Assembly: GCF_001713375.1 (NCBI RefSeq)
Contig: NZ_CP016449.1
Coordinates: 2,356,001-2,420,000 of the forward strand
Length of the DNA stretch: 64,000 bases
Reading direction: 5' to 3'
From: Hydrogenophaga sp. RAC07
GTDB taxonomy: Bacteria; Pseudomonadota; Gammaproteobacteria; Burkholderiales; Burkholderiaceae_C
Shown here one piece after another: positions 9,325-17,709 of this stretch. Position numbers and translations under genes: made by a program. The notes beneath the pieces were generated by a model. That model was not told the DNA's origin. It made no database searches and saw only the letters and a list, made by a program, of their open reading frames with translations. Numbering within the stretch: position 1 is the first letter of the stretch; the number at the start of each line of letters is the position of its first letter.

Positions 9325-10359
9325 TCAGATCCCCTTCGCCTTGAGGCGTGAGTCGAGTCGGGAAAACACGCGGCGCACATTGCCTTCATAGATCTGGTGC
9401 TTGTCGTCCGCACTCAGGATCTTCGACGCTTCGATGTAGCGCTTGGTGTCGTCGTAATAGTTGCCCGTGGTCGGGTCGATGCCGCGCACCGCGCCGATCA
9501 TCTCGCTGGCGAACAGCACGTTCTTCACCGGGATCACGGTGTTGAGCAGGTCGATGCCGGGCTGGTGGTAGACGCAGGTGTCGAAGAACACGTTGTTCAT
9601 CAGATGCGTGTCCAGCAGCGGCTTTTTCATCTCCTGCGCGAGACCGCGGAAGCGGCCCCAGTGGTAAGGCACCGCGCCGCCGCCGTGGGGAATCAGGAAC
9701 TTCAGTGTCGGGAAGTCCTTGAAAAGGTCGCCCTGGATCAGCTGCATGAAGGCCGTGGTGTCGGCGTTGAGGTAGTGCGCGCCGGTGGTGTGAAAGCAGG
9801 CGTTGCAGCTGGTGCTCACGTGGATCATGGCCGGCAGGTCGTGCTCCACCATCTTCTCGTAGATGGGGTACCAGTGCTTGTCGGTCAGCGGCGGACTGGT
9901 CCAGTGACCGCCCGACGGATCGGGGTTGAGGTTGATGCCGACCGCACCGTATTGCTGGACACACTTCTCCAGCTCGGGAATGCAGGTGGCCGGGTCCACG
10001 CCCGGGCTCTGCGGCAGCATGGCCACCGGCACAAAATGGTCGGGGAACAGTTCGCTCACGCGGAAGCAGAGTTCGTTGCAGATGGCGGCCCAGGTGCTGG
10101 AGACGTTGAAGTCGCCGATGTGGTGTGCCATGAAACTCGCGCGCGGGCTGAACAGCGTGATGTCGCTGCCGCGCTCCTTCATCAGCTTGAGCTGGTTGGT
10201 CTCGATGGACTCGCGCAACTCGTCGTCGCTGATCTTGAGGTCGGCCACTTTGGGCATCGCAGCCGGGTCCTTGATGCCCGCGATCTGTGCGTTGCGCCAG
10301 TTCTCCAGCGCCTTGGGCGCCGTGGTGTAGTGGCCGTGGCAATCGATGATGAGGCTCAT
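9325..10359 (-). CDS. pmdE: 4-oxalomesaconate hydratase (LigJ/PmdE)
   Basis: The 344-residue protein is an amidohydrolase-superfamily (COG2159) member with the N-terminal metal motif [11 protein letters not shown], the middle segment [34 protein letters not shown] and the C-terminal [12 protein letters not shown]. This is the LigJ pattern. The zinc enzyme hydrates 4-oxalomesaconate to 4-carboxy-4-hydroxy-2-oxoadipate, the substrate of the adjacent aldolase. It is the second gene of the operon, 37 bp after the ModA-like gene. The known enzyme acts on a specific tautomer of oxalomesaconate, which matters because no tautomerase gene is visible here. Confidence 0.94.
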   Translation of the reverse strand: MSLIIDCHGHYTTAPKALENWRNAQIAGIKDPAAMPKVADLKISDDELRESIETNQLKLMKERGSDITLFSPRASFMAHHIGDFNVSSTWAAICNELCFRVSELFPDHFVPVAMLPQSPGVDPATCIPELEKCVQQYGAVGINLNPDPSGGHWTSPPLTDKHWYPIYEKMVEHDLPAMIHVSTSCNACFHTTGAHYLNADTTAFMQLIQGDLFKDFPTLKFLIPHGGGAVPYHWGRFRGLAQEMKKPLLDTHLMNNVFFDTCVYHQPGIDLLNTVIPVKNVLFASEMIGAVRGIDPTTGNYYDDTKRYIEASKILSADDKHQIYEGNVRRVFSRLDSRLKAKGI

Positions 10360-10396
10360 GTTGTCTCCTGGGTTTCTTGTAGTGGTGTGAGGCGGC

Positions 10397-11113
10397 TCAG
10401 GCGGGCTCCATGCCCTGTCGCCGCTTGGCGTCGGCCGCTGCCGGCGCCGTCATGTGCGCGAGCATGGCGCGCACCGCATCGGTCTTGTCGGTGCGCAGCG
10501 GAATGCCGGCGGAAAACGTGGTGATGATCTGGATGGCGGGCGGCAAAGGGCCGGCTATTGCGATGCCGGCCACACCCAGCAGTTCGCTGAGCTGTTGAAA
10601 GCCCAGTTCCACCTCGCCGCGCGCCACCAGCGACGCCACCGGCACACCGGGTGGGGCCTGCACGGTGCGGCCCTGGATCTGCCCGGTGATGCCCCAGCGC
10701 TCGAACAGCTTGGCCAATGCAACGCCACTCGGTCCGGTGGAATAGCTGATGCTGCGCGCGGCCAGCACGGCGCTGCGCACCGCGTCTTCCGAACCCAGGT
10801 CGGGGACCGGCGTGCCTTCGCGCACCGCAGCGGCCACGCCCGAGCGCACGAGGTCCACACGGCTGCCGGGTTGCAGGTGGCCCGCGGCGATCAGCTTGTC
10901 GATCGCGTCCGAAGCCAGGATGACGACATCGAACGCCTCACCCGCCTGCACCCGACGGGCAGCGTCCACGCCACCCACGGATTCGATGGCCACCGACACA
11001 TCGCTCGCCGCTTCGTACCCCGCCACCAGCTCGGCCAGCACCTGGCGCGTCGCCATGGATGAAATGCCTTGCAGGCGTGTCTTGGGCGTGGGTGGGGTGG
11101 ATGGATGGGACAT
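10397..11113 (-). CDS. Cytoplasmic ModA-like solute-binding-fold protein at the head of the pmd operon
   Basis: The 238-residue product looks like a type II periplasmic binding protein of the ModA group (SMATRQVLAELVAGYE, FDVVILASDAIDKL, SISYSTGPSGVALAKLFE, VELGFQQLSEL). It begins MSHPSTPPTPKTRLQG and has no signal peptide or lipobox, so it is probably cytoplasmic. No molybdate permease or ATPase gene is near. It is the first gene after the LysR-controlled divergent promoter, 37 bp before pmdE. Its place in an operon lacking a PrpF-type 4-oxalomesaconate tautomerase (LigU/GalD) makes an enzymatic or ligand-sensing role in the pathway an attractive inference. A start further in (MATRQ) is possible. 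Confidence 0.75.
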   Translation of the reverse strand: MSHPSTPPTPKTRLQGISSMATRQVLAELVAGYEAASDVSVAIESVGGVDAARRVQAGEAFDVVILASDAIDKLIAAGHLQPGSRVDLVRSGVAAAVREGTPVPDLGSEDAVRSAVLAARSISYSTGPSGVALAKLFERWGITGQIQGRTVQAPPGVPVASLVARGEVELGFQQLSELLGVAGIAIAGPLPPAIQIITTFSAGIPLRTDKTDAVRAMLAHMTAPAAADAKRRQGMEPA

Positions 11114-11249
11114 GGTGCTCAGGCGGGGACGGTGGATTGTGGACCCAGCCTCACCGCGAGAAAAGTCACATGACCGGCTAGCAGCTAGAACGAAATTACA
11201 TAACTATGATCAATCCCTGTTTACACCTTCCGTTCGACCGCCCGCTGCC
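11114..11249. promoter_or_regulatory. Divergent control region between the pmd operon and its LysR gene
   Basis: This 136-bp region separates the two divergent start codons. It holds an AT-rich patch at 11189-11214 in otherwise GC-rich DNA and a CTAG-CAG-CTAG dyad at 11178-11188. On the minus strand a possible -35 TTGATC (complement of 11208-11213) lies 17 bp from a poor -10 (TTCTAG, 11185-11190), as expected of an activator-dependent promoter. The LysR protein probably binds here. Confidence 0.45.
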
Positions 11250-12152
11250 ATGGACCTCAAGCAACTCGAATACTTTGTGCGTGTGGCCGAGCTCGGCAGT
11301 TTCACCCGGGCCTCGATGGCGCTGAACGTGGCGCAGCCCGCGCTGTCTCGCCAGGTGCGCCTGCTCGAAGTGGAGCTGCGCCAGAACCTACTGGTGCGCA
11401 ACGGCCGCGGTGCCACGCCCACCGAAGCCGGCAAGCTGCTGCTGGCGCACGGCCGGGGCATCCTGCACCAGGTCGAGCGCGCGCGCGAGGAGCTGGGCCG
11501 CGTGCGCGGTGCGCTCGCCGGGCGCGTCGCCATCGGGCTGCCGCCCAGCCTGGCGCGGGTGCTCACCGTGCCGCTCACGCGTGCCTTTCGCGCGAAGCTG
11601 CCCGAGGCCAGCCTGTCCATCAGCGAAGCGCTCTCGGTGACCATGCTCGAATGGCTGACCACCGGGCGGCTGGACATTGCCGTGCTCTACAACGCACAAC
11701 CGGTGGCCGAGATCGAGATCCACCCGCTGCGCGACGAAGAATTGCTGCTGATCGAGCCGCGTCCGCCGGGCCTGAGCGAAGACCCGCCCACCGCGATCGG
11801 CCTGCGCGAGGTGGCCGAGCTGCCGCTGGTGATCCCGAGCCGACCCAACGCCATTCGCATGCAGGTGGAAACCGAAATGGCCAACATCGGCTGCCGGCCC
11901 AATGTGGCACTGGAGATCGACGGCGTGTCGGCCATCCTCGATCTGGTGGCCGACGGTGCGGGCGCCGCCCTGCTTTCGCGCAACGCCGTGGCCAGCTCGA
12001 TCCGGCCCTCGGCCTACCGCATGCGGTCGGTGCAACCACCGCTGAAAACACGCCTGTGCCTGGCCACCAGCTCACAACGCCCGGCCACGCTCACACAGCA
12101 AAAAACACTGGAACTGATCCGCCAGACCCTGGACGCACTCGACGCACGCTGA
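11250..12152 (+). CDS. LysR-type regulator of the pmd operon (PmdR/LigR-like)
   Basis: The start at 11250 (MDLKQLEYFVRVAELGSF) gives 300 residues, the usual LysR length. The ORF is open far upstream, but that part overlaps the divergent gene. The N-terminal winged helix-turn-helix spans about 1-60 (FTRASMALNVAQPALSRQVR), followed by a periplasmic-binding-type inducer domain. The divergent placement beside the protocatechuate 4,5-cleavage genes is the standard LysR arrangement, so it probably activates the operon in response to protocatechuate or a pathway intermediate. The gene ends 18 bp from the convergent Bug protein gene. Confidence 0.9.
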   Translation: MDLKQLEYFVRVAELGSFTRASMALNVAQPALSRQVRLLEVELRQNLLVRNGRGATPTEAGKLLLAHGRGILHQVERAREELGRVRGALAGRVAIGLPPSLARVLTVPLTRAFRAKLPEASLSISEALSVTMLEWLTTGRLDIAVLYNAQPVAEIEIHPLRDEELLLIEPRPPGLSEDPPTAIGLREVAELPLVIPSRPNAIRMQVETEMANIGCRPNVALEIDGVSAILDLVADGAGAALLSRNAVASSIRPSAYRMRSVQPPLKTRLCLATSSQRPATLTQQKTLELIRQTLDALDAR

Positions 12153-12170
12153 CCAGAGCCCGGGTGTCCC

Positions 12171-13160
12171 TCATTGTTTGGGGATACCGGCGCGCTCGAT
12201 GACGCCGCTCCAGCGGCGGATGTCGGAAGCCAGCAGCGCGGCGGTCTGCTCGGGGGTCGACGAGCGCGCGTCGATGTTGAGGCCGCGCAGTTTCTCGCGC
12301 ACGCCCGGGTCGGCCAGCGTGGTGGCGATGTCGCGCTGCAGGCGGTCCACCACCGGGCGCGGCGTCTTCGACGGCACGGCCAGCGCGTTCCACGACGAGG
12401 CCACGAAGTCCTTCACGCCGGCTTCCAACGCGGTGGGCACGTCGGGCAGCACGATGGAGCGCTTCTCGCCGGTCACGGCCAGGGCGCGCACGGCGCCGCC
12501 TTGAATCTGCGTGAGCATGGGCGCGAGGATCTCCACCGCCACGTCCACCTGTTGGCCACGGATCGCACCGATCAGCGCGGGTGTGCCATTGAAGGGCACG
12601 ACCTGCGCGTCGATGCCGGCGGTGCTCTTGAACAGCTCGGCCGCCAGGTTCTGCGTGCTGCCGATGTTGATGCTGCCCACGTTGAGCTTGCCGGGGTTGG
12701 CCTTGCCGAAGGCCACCAGCTCGCCCAGCGTCTTGTGGGGCGAGGTGGCGGGCACCACCACGGCGATGTCGAAATAGCCGAGCGTGGAAACCGGCGTGAA
12801 GTCTTTCACCGTGTCGAACGGCAGGCTCTTGAAAAGCCCGGCGGTGACCGCGGTGCCGTTGGACATGAGGAACATGGTGTGGCCGTCGGGCTCGGCGCGC
12901 GCCACCGTGTCGGCCGCCACCACGCCACCGGCACCGGGCCGGTTCTCGATCACCACCGACTGGCCCAGCAGCTCGGCGAGCTTCTGCGCCACGATGCGCG
13001 CGGTGAGATCGCCCACGCCTCCGGCCGCGAACGGCACGACGATGCGCACGTTCTTCGACGGAAACGCAGCTTGCGCATGGACAGGCCCGACCGCCAGGGC
13101 CGCGAGGGACAAGGCGGCACCCAGCAGGGTGCGGCGGATGGTGGAAGGCTGCGAATTCAT
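12171..13160 (-). CDS. Bug/TctC-family tripartite tricarboxylate-type solute-binding protein
   Basis: The 329-residue secreted protein has a signal peptide (cleavage near AQA, residue 31) and the Bug fold: VRIVVPFAAGGVGDLTARIVAQKL, VVIENRPGAGG, NVGSINIGSTQNLAAELF and VPFNGTPALIGAIRGQQVDVAVE. Bug proteins bind small carboxylates for TctAB permeases or act as extracytoplasmic sensors. No tctA or tctB gene is present in the window, so it is an orphan receptor or uses permeases elsewhere. It follows the TRAP DctM gene on the same strand after 45 bp, so it may be co-expressed with that transporter. The ligand is probably an aromatic acid or dicarboxylate, from context only. Confidence 0.9.
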   Translation of the reverse strand: MNSQPSTIRRTLLGAALSLAALAVGPVHAQAAFPSKNVRIVVPFAAGGVGDLTARIVAQKLAELLGQSVVIENRPGAGGVVAADTVARAEPDGHTMFLMSNGTAVTAGLFKSLPFDTVKDFTPVSTLGYFDIAVVVPATSPHKTLGELVAFGKANPGKLNVGSINIGSTQNLAAELFKSTAGIDAQVVPFNGTPALIGAIRGQQVDVAVEILAPMLTQIQGGAVRALAVTGEKRSIVLPDVPTALEAGVKDFVASSWNALAVPSKTPRPVVDRLQRDIATTLADPGVREKLRGLNIDARSSTPEQTAALLASDIRRWSGVIERAGIPKQ

Positions 13161-13205
13161 GGTGTCTCCTAGGGTGGTGAAACAGGGTGGGCGGTAGAAA
13201 ACGTA

Positions 13206-14522
13206 TCAGAGCCGCAGCACAAACAAGGTGATGCCTGGAAACGCCACCAGGATGGCGGTTCGGATCATGTCGCTGGCCACGAAAGGCATGATGGCCCGGT
13301 AGGTCTGGGTGATGGGCGTGTCCTTGGCCATCGAGTTGATGACGAAGAGGTTCATGCCCACCGGCGGTGTGATCAAGCCGACCTCCACCACAATCAGCAC
13401 CAGGATGCCGAACCAGATGGCGAACTCCTCGGGCGAGAGGCCGAAGTCGAGCACGGTCACGATGGGGAAGAACACCGGGATGGTGAGCAGGATCATGGAC
13501 AGCGAGTCCATGAAACAACCCAGGATCACATACAGCACCAGGATGGCGACCAGCACCAGCCAGGGGTTGAGGCCGGAGGCCGCGACCATCTGCGCGGTTT
13601 CCTGCGGCAGTTGCGACAGCGCCAGGAACGTGTTGTAGAGCCCTGCGCCCAGCACGATCATGAAGATCATGCCGGTGGCCACCGCCGTGCCCAGCACGGC
13701 GCCCAGCAAGGTCTTGCGGTTCAGGCCGCCACCCATCCAGGCCGCCAGACCGGTGCCGAACGCTCCGATGGCCGCACCTTCGGTGGGCGTGAACAGGCCG
13801 CTGTAGATGCCGCCGACCACGGCCACAAAGATCAGCATGACCGGCCACACCTTGGCGGTTGCGGCCCAGCGTTCCTTCATCGGCATGGGCGGCATGGAGC
13901 CCACGTCTTGAGGCTTCACGCGGGCGTAGATGGCAATCACGATCATGTAGCCGAGCGCGGCCAGGATGCCGGGCACAAACGCCGCGAGGAACAGCTTGGC
14001 GATGTTCTGCTCGGTCAGGATGGCGTAGATCACCAGCACCACCGAGGGCGGGATCAGGATGCCCAGCGTGCCACCGGCGGCCAGCGTGGCGGTGGAGATG
14101 CCGCCCGCATAACCGGCGCGCTTGAGCTCGGGCAGGGCCACCTGGCCCATGGTCGCAGCGGTGGCCAGCGAAGAGCCGCAGATGGCACCAAAGCCGGCGC
14201 ACGCACCCACGGCCGCCATGGCCACGCCGCCCTTGCGGTGACCGATCCAGGCCTCGGCCGCCTTGAACAGCGCCTGCGACAAACCCCCCAGGGCAGCAAA
14301 CTGGCCCATGAGCAGAAACAGCGGAATCACGGACAGCGAGTAGTTCGAGAAGGTGCTGTAGGTCACCTGCTTGAGCTGGTTGAAGATCGGCACGTAGCTG
14401 CCGTAGATGGCCCAGGCGCCGCCCAGGCCGCAGAGCAGCATGGACAGACCGATGGGCACGCGGATGAAGATCAGCAGCAACAAGACCGGGAACGACCAGG
14501 CCGCAAGTTCGATACCGGTCAT
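13206..14522 (-). CDS. dctM: TRAP transporter large permease (DctM)
   Basis: The 438-residue integral membrane protein has the DctM pattern of about 12-13 hydrophobic segments, with FLLMGQFAALGGLSQALF, the conserved GICGSS-like stretch GFGAICGSSLATAATMG, GILIPPSVVLVIYAILTEQ and the C-terminal GLITPPVGMNLFVINS. It forms the ion-coupled translocation unit with DctQ and takes substrate from a DctP protein. The start is 54 bp after dctQ. The cluster location next to the pmd operon suggests uptake of an aromatic acid. Confidence 0.94.
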   Translation of the reverse strand: MTGIELAAWSFPVLLLLIFIRVPIGLSMLLCGLGGAWAIYGSYVPIFNQLKQVTYSTFSNYSLSVIPLFLLMGQFAALGGLSQALFKAAEAWIGHRKGGVAMAAVGACAGFGAICGSSLATAATMGQVALPELKRAGYAGGISTATLAAGGTLGILIPPSVVLVIYAILTEQNIAKLFLAAFVPGILAALGYMIVIAIYARVKPQDVGSMPPMPMKERWAATAKVWPVMLIFVAVVGGIYSGLFTPTEGAAIGAFGTGLAAWMGGGLNRKTLLGAVLGTAVATGMIFMIVLGAGLYNTFLALSQLPQETAQMVAASGLNPWLVLVAILVLYVILGCFMDSLSMILLTIPVFFPIVTVLDFGLSPEEFAIWFGILVLIVVEVGLITPPVGMNLFVINSMAKDTPITQTYRAIMPFVASDMIRTAILVAFPGITLFVLRL

Positions 14523-14576
14523 GCGGGGCTCCCGATCTGCAGGGTGAACAGTGAAGGTGTCATGTGAAGGTTCATC

Positions 14577-15098
14577 TCAGTGGCCGGCGTTGGCGTCAAC
14601 CGTCCAGCCCGCGGGTTCTTTGGCCAGACCCAGCTGCGTGAGCGTCTTGGCGAGGTAGCAAAGGCAGCCCACGACAGCACCCACCAGGCAGACCGCGTAG
14701 GCCCACCACATCGGCATGGCCAGGATGAAGGTGGTCTCCAGGTATTCGCGCTTCTCCAGCATGCCTTCCCAGAGCTTCCAGGTCAGCACCAGCCAGACCA
14801 GCAGCATCAGCACATCGCTGATGGCCACCACAGCCCGCTGGGCCCAGGCCGGCATGTGCATGTAGAGCAGGTCCACCGTGGCGTGGCCGCCCTTGAGATA
14901 ACACCAGGGCAGGAAGAAGAACACGGCGATGCCGGTGCCGATCTCCACCAGTTCAAAGTCGCCGGGCACGGGGCCCAGGCCGACGTCGATCAGTGCACGG
15001 CCCGAGACGCTGACGACGATCATCAGCGTGATCGCGGTGAGCACGAGGCCGCCGGCAATGGCCAGCCAGTTGGCCAGGCGGTAGATGAAACCAATCAT
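14577..15098 (-). CDS. dctQ: TRAP transporter small permease (DctQ)
   Basis: I start at 15096-15098 (MIGFIYRLANWLAIAGG), 173 residues; upstream in-frame codons are not hydrophobic. Four membrane helices are visible, with the DctQ hallmark VSGRALIDVGLGPVPGDFELVEIGTGIAVFFFLPWCYLKGGHATVDL. It pairs with DctM. A terminator lies between this gene and the preceding DctP gene, so the permease pair may have its own promoter in the 85 bp upstream or receive read-through. Confidence 0.9.
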   Translation of the reverse strand: MIGFIYRLANWLAIAGGLVLTAITLMIVVSVSGRALIDVGLGPVPGDFELVEIGTGIAVFFFLPWCYLKGGHATVDLLYMHMPAWAQRAVVAISDVLMLLVWLVLTWKLWEGMLEKREYLETTFILAMPMWWAYAVCLVGAVVGCLCYLAKTLTQLGLAKEPAGWTVDANAGH

Positions 15099-15183
15099 TC
15101 GGTGCGCTTTCTGAAAATGGGCCGGAAAACCAACCCGGCATTGTCCGCCAACTGCGGTGGGCTCAAAACCGGTCTCACCCAAT

Positions 15184-15212
15184 AAAAAAGCCGTCCCCTC
15201 AGCGAGGACGGC
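15184..15212 (-). terminator. Intrinsic terminator after the first dctP
   Basis: On the minus strand GCCGTCC (complement of 15206-15212) pairs with GGACGGC (complement of 15190-15196) and is followed by six T (15184-15189). It lies 19 bp after the dctP stop and 86 bp before the dctQ start, so it would uncouple abundant binding protein from scarce permease. Confidence 0.85.
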
Positions 15213-15230
15213 CTGCCTCCGTGGACCGGT

Positions 15231-16268
15231 TTACTTCGAGTGCTTGGCGATCAACGCGCGGGCTTCAGACACCAGCTTGGCGCCGTCGATGTTCTTGCCC
15301 TTCATCTCGTTGATCCAGTCGGTCTCCACCGTGGCCGCCGTGCGCCTCCAGCGCTGGGTCTCGGCCAGGTCGAGCGCCACGATGTTGTTGCCGGCGCGCT
15401 GAGCGATGCCCAAGCCCACCTTGTCACCCTCGTCCATGGCGCGACCGAACATGGCGGCCGTCTCGATGCCGGAGTTCTTGTCGATCACGGCCTTGAGGTC
15501 CGCCGGCAGCTTGTCATAGGAAGCCTTGTTCATCGAGAACGCGAAGGTCTGCGTGTAGAGGCCTTCCTTGCCGGCGAAGGTCGTGTGGTTCTTCACCAGC
15601 TCACTCACCTTCAGCGCCGGCGTCACCTCCCAGGGAATGGTGGTGCCGTCGATCACACCCTTGGACAGGGCTTCGGTCACGGCCGGCACCGGCATGCCCA
15701 CGGGCGTGGCGCCCAGCTTGGTCAACATGTTGTTGATCACGCGCGAACCGCCTCGCACCTTCATGCCGCGCAAGCTCTCCAGACCGGTCACCGGCGACTT
15801 GGTGTGAAACAGGCCCGGGCCGTGGGTGTGCACGGCGATCAGCTTCACGTCCTTGAATTCGTCGGCCGCAAACTTCTCCACATATTCCTGGATGGCGCGC
15901 GACGACTGCTCTGCCGAACCGCTCATGAATGGCAGTTCGAACACCTCGGTCTTGTTGAAGCGGCCCGGGGTGTAACCCAGCACTGTCCAGGTCAGGTCGA
16001 CAATGCCGTCCTTGGCCTGGTCGAACAACTGCGGTGGCGCACCACCGAGCTGCATGGCGTGGAACAGCTGGACCTTGATCTTGCCGCCGGACTCGGCTTC
16101 CACCTTCTGCGCCCAGGGGATCAGGGCCTTGGCGGGAATGGTGGCCTGCGGCGGCAGCATCTGGTGCAGGCGCAAGGTGACGGTCTGGGCCATGGCAGTG
16201 CCGCCCATGGTGACGGCGGCGATGGCGCCCAGGGCCAACAGTGCGGTGCGGCGGCTGAGGAAAGTCAT
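15231..16268 (-). CDS. dctP: TRAP transporter solute-binding protein (DctP), paralogue 1
   Basis: The start at 16266-16268 gives 345 residues with a signal peptide (MTFLSRRTALLALG, cleavage after AMA, about residue 27). DctP features are SGGKIKVQLFHAMQLGGAPPQLFDQ, the ligand-Arg region LRGMKVRGGSRVINNMLTKLGATPVGMPVPAVTEALSKG and VIDGTTIPWEVTP. A carboxylate ligand is usual for this family. It is closely related to the DctP at 17710-18750 along its whole length, so the two arose by duplication. It is upstream of dctQM on the same strand, separated by a terminator. Members of this group bind lignin-derived aromatic acids in some bacteria; that ligand is inference here. Confidence 0.93.
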   Translation of the reverse strand: MTFLSRRTALLALGAIAAVTMGGTAMAQTVTLRLHQMLPPQATIPAKALIPWAQKVEAESGGKIKVQLFHAMQLGGAPPQLFDQAKDGIVDLTWTVLGYTPGRFNKTEVFELPFMSGSAEQSSRAIQEYVEKFAADEFKDVKLIAVHTHGPGLFHTKSPVTGLESLRGMKVRGGSRVINNMLTKLGATPVGMPVPAVTEALSKGVIDGTTIPWEVTPALKVSELVKNHTTFAGKEGLYTQTFAFSMNKASYDKLPADLKAVIDKNSGIETAAMFGRAMDEGDKVGLGIAQRAGNNIVALDLAETQRWRRTAATVETDWINEMKGKNIDGAKLVSEARALIAKHSK

Positions 16269-16522
16269 GGTTTGTCTCCGGTTTGAGGATGGTTGGGCCC
16301 GGGTGACGGGCAACAGTTCCCGGCCCCGGATCGCTTCTATTCGAACACCCGGACTGTGCATGGACCATGGTGTTAACGCCAGTGTGAGAAAAGACTTTCA
16401 GATATGCCGTTATTTTATGAAACGACCTTCAATGGCCGCGCAGGAGCGGTTGACCGGGCCACGATGGCCTTTTGCCACGATGGCAGTAAAGTCGCCGCTC
16501 CACACCACAACGAGGAAGACAC
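16269..16522. promoter_or_regulatory. Divergent region between dctP paralogue 1 and the MetE-like gene
   Basis: These 254 bp separate two divergent starts and must hold both promoters. An AT-richer segment around 16385-16425 is the most promoter-like part. The MetE-like gene has a good ribosome site (GAGGAAG) eight bases before its ATG. No convincing operator could be singled out by eye. Confidence 0.4.
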
Positions 16523-17653
16523 ATGACATTGCGCAGCCACCCGCCCTTTCGCGCCGACCACGTCGGCAGCTTCCTGCGCCCGGCCTACCTGCTCGAAGCG
16601 CGTGACCAGTTCTTCAACCAGAAAAGCATCTCCGCCGAACAACTCCGCGCGGTGGAAGACCGGGCCATCACCGAGATCGTGAAGTTCCAGGCCGACGTGG
16701 GCCTCTCCTCGATCACCGACGGTGAATTCCGCCGCACCTACTTCCACATCGACTTCCTGGAGCAGCTCGGCGGCGTCAAGACCGACATCCCGGTCACCAT
16801 CGTGCGCCCCGACGGCACCGAAGAGCTGGCACCACCGGTGATCCGCGTGATCGACAAGGTGCGCCACGCCAAGAACATCCAGCTGGCCGATTTCCAGTTC
16901 CTCAAGGCGCAGGTGGAAGCGCTGGGCAAGCCCGGCCTCACACCCAAGGTGACGATTCCCTCGCCGACCATGCTGCACTTCCGCGGCGGGCGCGCCGGCA
17001 TCAGCAAGGTGGCCTACCCCGAGCTCGACCCCGAGTTTTACGACGACGTGGCCAAGGCCTACGGTGAAGAACTGCAAAGCCTGGCCGACGCCGGCTGCAC
17101 CTATGTGCAGATGGACGACACCAACATGGCCTATCTGTGTGACGAGCGCATGCGCGAAGCCGCCCGCAGCCGCGGCGACGACCCGAACGAACTGCCGCAC
17201 CGCTACGCCCAGTTCATCAACAAGGTGGTGGCGCACAAGCCCGCCGGCATGACGCTGGCCATGCACCTGTGCCGCGGCAACTTCAAGAGCACGCACGCTG
17301 CAGCCGGCAATTACGAACCGGTGGCCGAAGCGCTGCTGAGCGAGATGAAGCTCGACGCGTTCTTCCTCGAATACGACGACGACCGCTCCGGCGACTTCCG
17401 CCCTCTGCGCTATTTATCCAAAGACAAGATCGTGGTGCTCGGCCTGGTGACCACCAAGTTCGGCCAGCTGGAAACCAAGGACGCGCTCAAGCGCCGCATT
17501 GAAGAAGCCGCCAAATACGCGCCGCTCGACCAGATGTGCCTGTCGCCGCAGTGCGGTTTCTCCAGCACGGTGCACGGCAACAACATCGCGATGGAAGACC
17601 AGCGGCGCAAGCTGGCGCTGGTGGTGGAAACCGCCCAGGAAGTCTGGGGCTGA
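16523..17653 (+). CDS. MetE C-terminal-domain-like (cobalamin-independent) methyltransferase
   Basis: The 376-residue protein corresponds to the catalytic (C-terminal) barrel of cobalamin-independent methionine synthase, as in the YxjG/YxjH and archaeal MetE groups, and lacks the N-terminal half. It opens with RADHVGSFLRPAYL, has SITDGEFRR, YVQMDDTNMAYL, and zinc-site elements AMHLCRGNF (His, Cys) and CLSPQCGFSS (Cys). A methyl-transfer reaction onto a thiol, or methyl release from a substituted folate, is expected from the family. It sits alone on the plus strand between two paralogous dctP genes. A link to one-carbon groups from methoxylated aromatics is possible but not shown by sequence. 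Confidence 0.82.
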   Translation: MTLRSHPPFRADHVGSFLRPAYLLEARDQFFNQKSISAEQLRAVEDRAITEIVKFQADVGLSSITDGEFRRTYFHIDFLEQLGGVKTDIPVTIVRPDGTEELAPPVIRVIDKVRHAKNIQLADFQFLKAQVEALGKPGLTPKVTIPSPTMLHFRGGRAGISKVAYPELDPEFYDDVAKAYGEELQSLADAGCTYVQMDDTNMAYLCDERMREAARSRGDDPNELPHRYAQFINKVVAHKPAGMTLAMHLCRGNFKSTHAAAGNYEPVAEALLSEMKLDAFFLEYDDDRSGDFRPLRYLSKDKIVVLGLVTTKFGQLETKDALKRRIEEAAKYAPLDQMCLSPQCGFSSTVHGNNIAMEDQRRKLALVVETAQEVWG

Positions 17654-17662
17654 GCCAACGCA

Positions 17663-17689
17663 AAAAGGGCCGCTCACGGCGGCCCTTTT
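17663..17689. terminator. Bidirectional intrinsic terminator
   Basis: AAAAGGGCCGC (17663-17673) and GCGGCCCTTTT (17679-17689) form a perfect 11-bp stem with the loop TCACG. It has a T-run on both strands and lies between the convergent MetE-like and second dctP genes. Confidence 0.92.
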
Positions 17690-17709
17690 CACGCTGGGGG
17701 GTCACCCCA

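Noticed and set aside
10749..11249. Long N-terminal extension of the LysR gene
   Set aside because: The extension overlaps the divergent ModA-like gene; LysR proteins start at the MDLKQLEYF segment.
12091..14202. 703-codon minus-strand frame over the Bug and DctM genes
   Set aside because: His/Arg/Gly-rich translation without domains; it is an out-of-frame shadow of two clear genes in a GC-rich genome.
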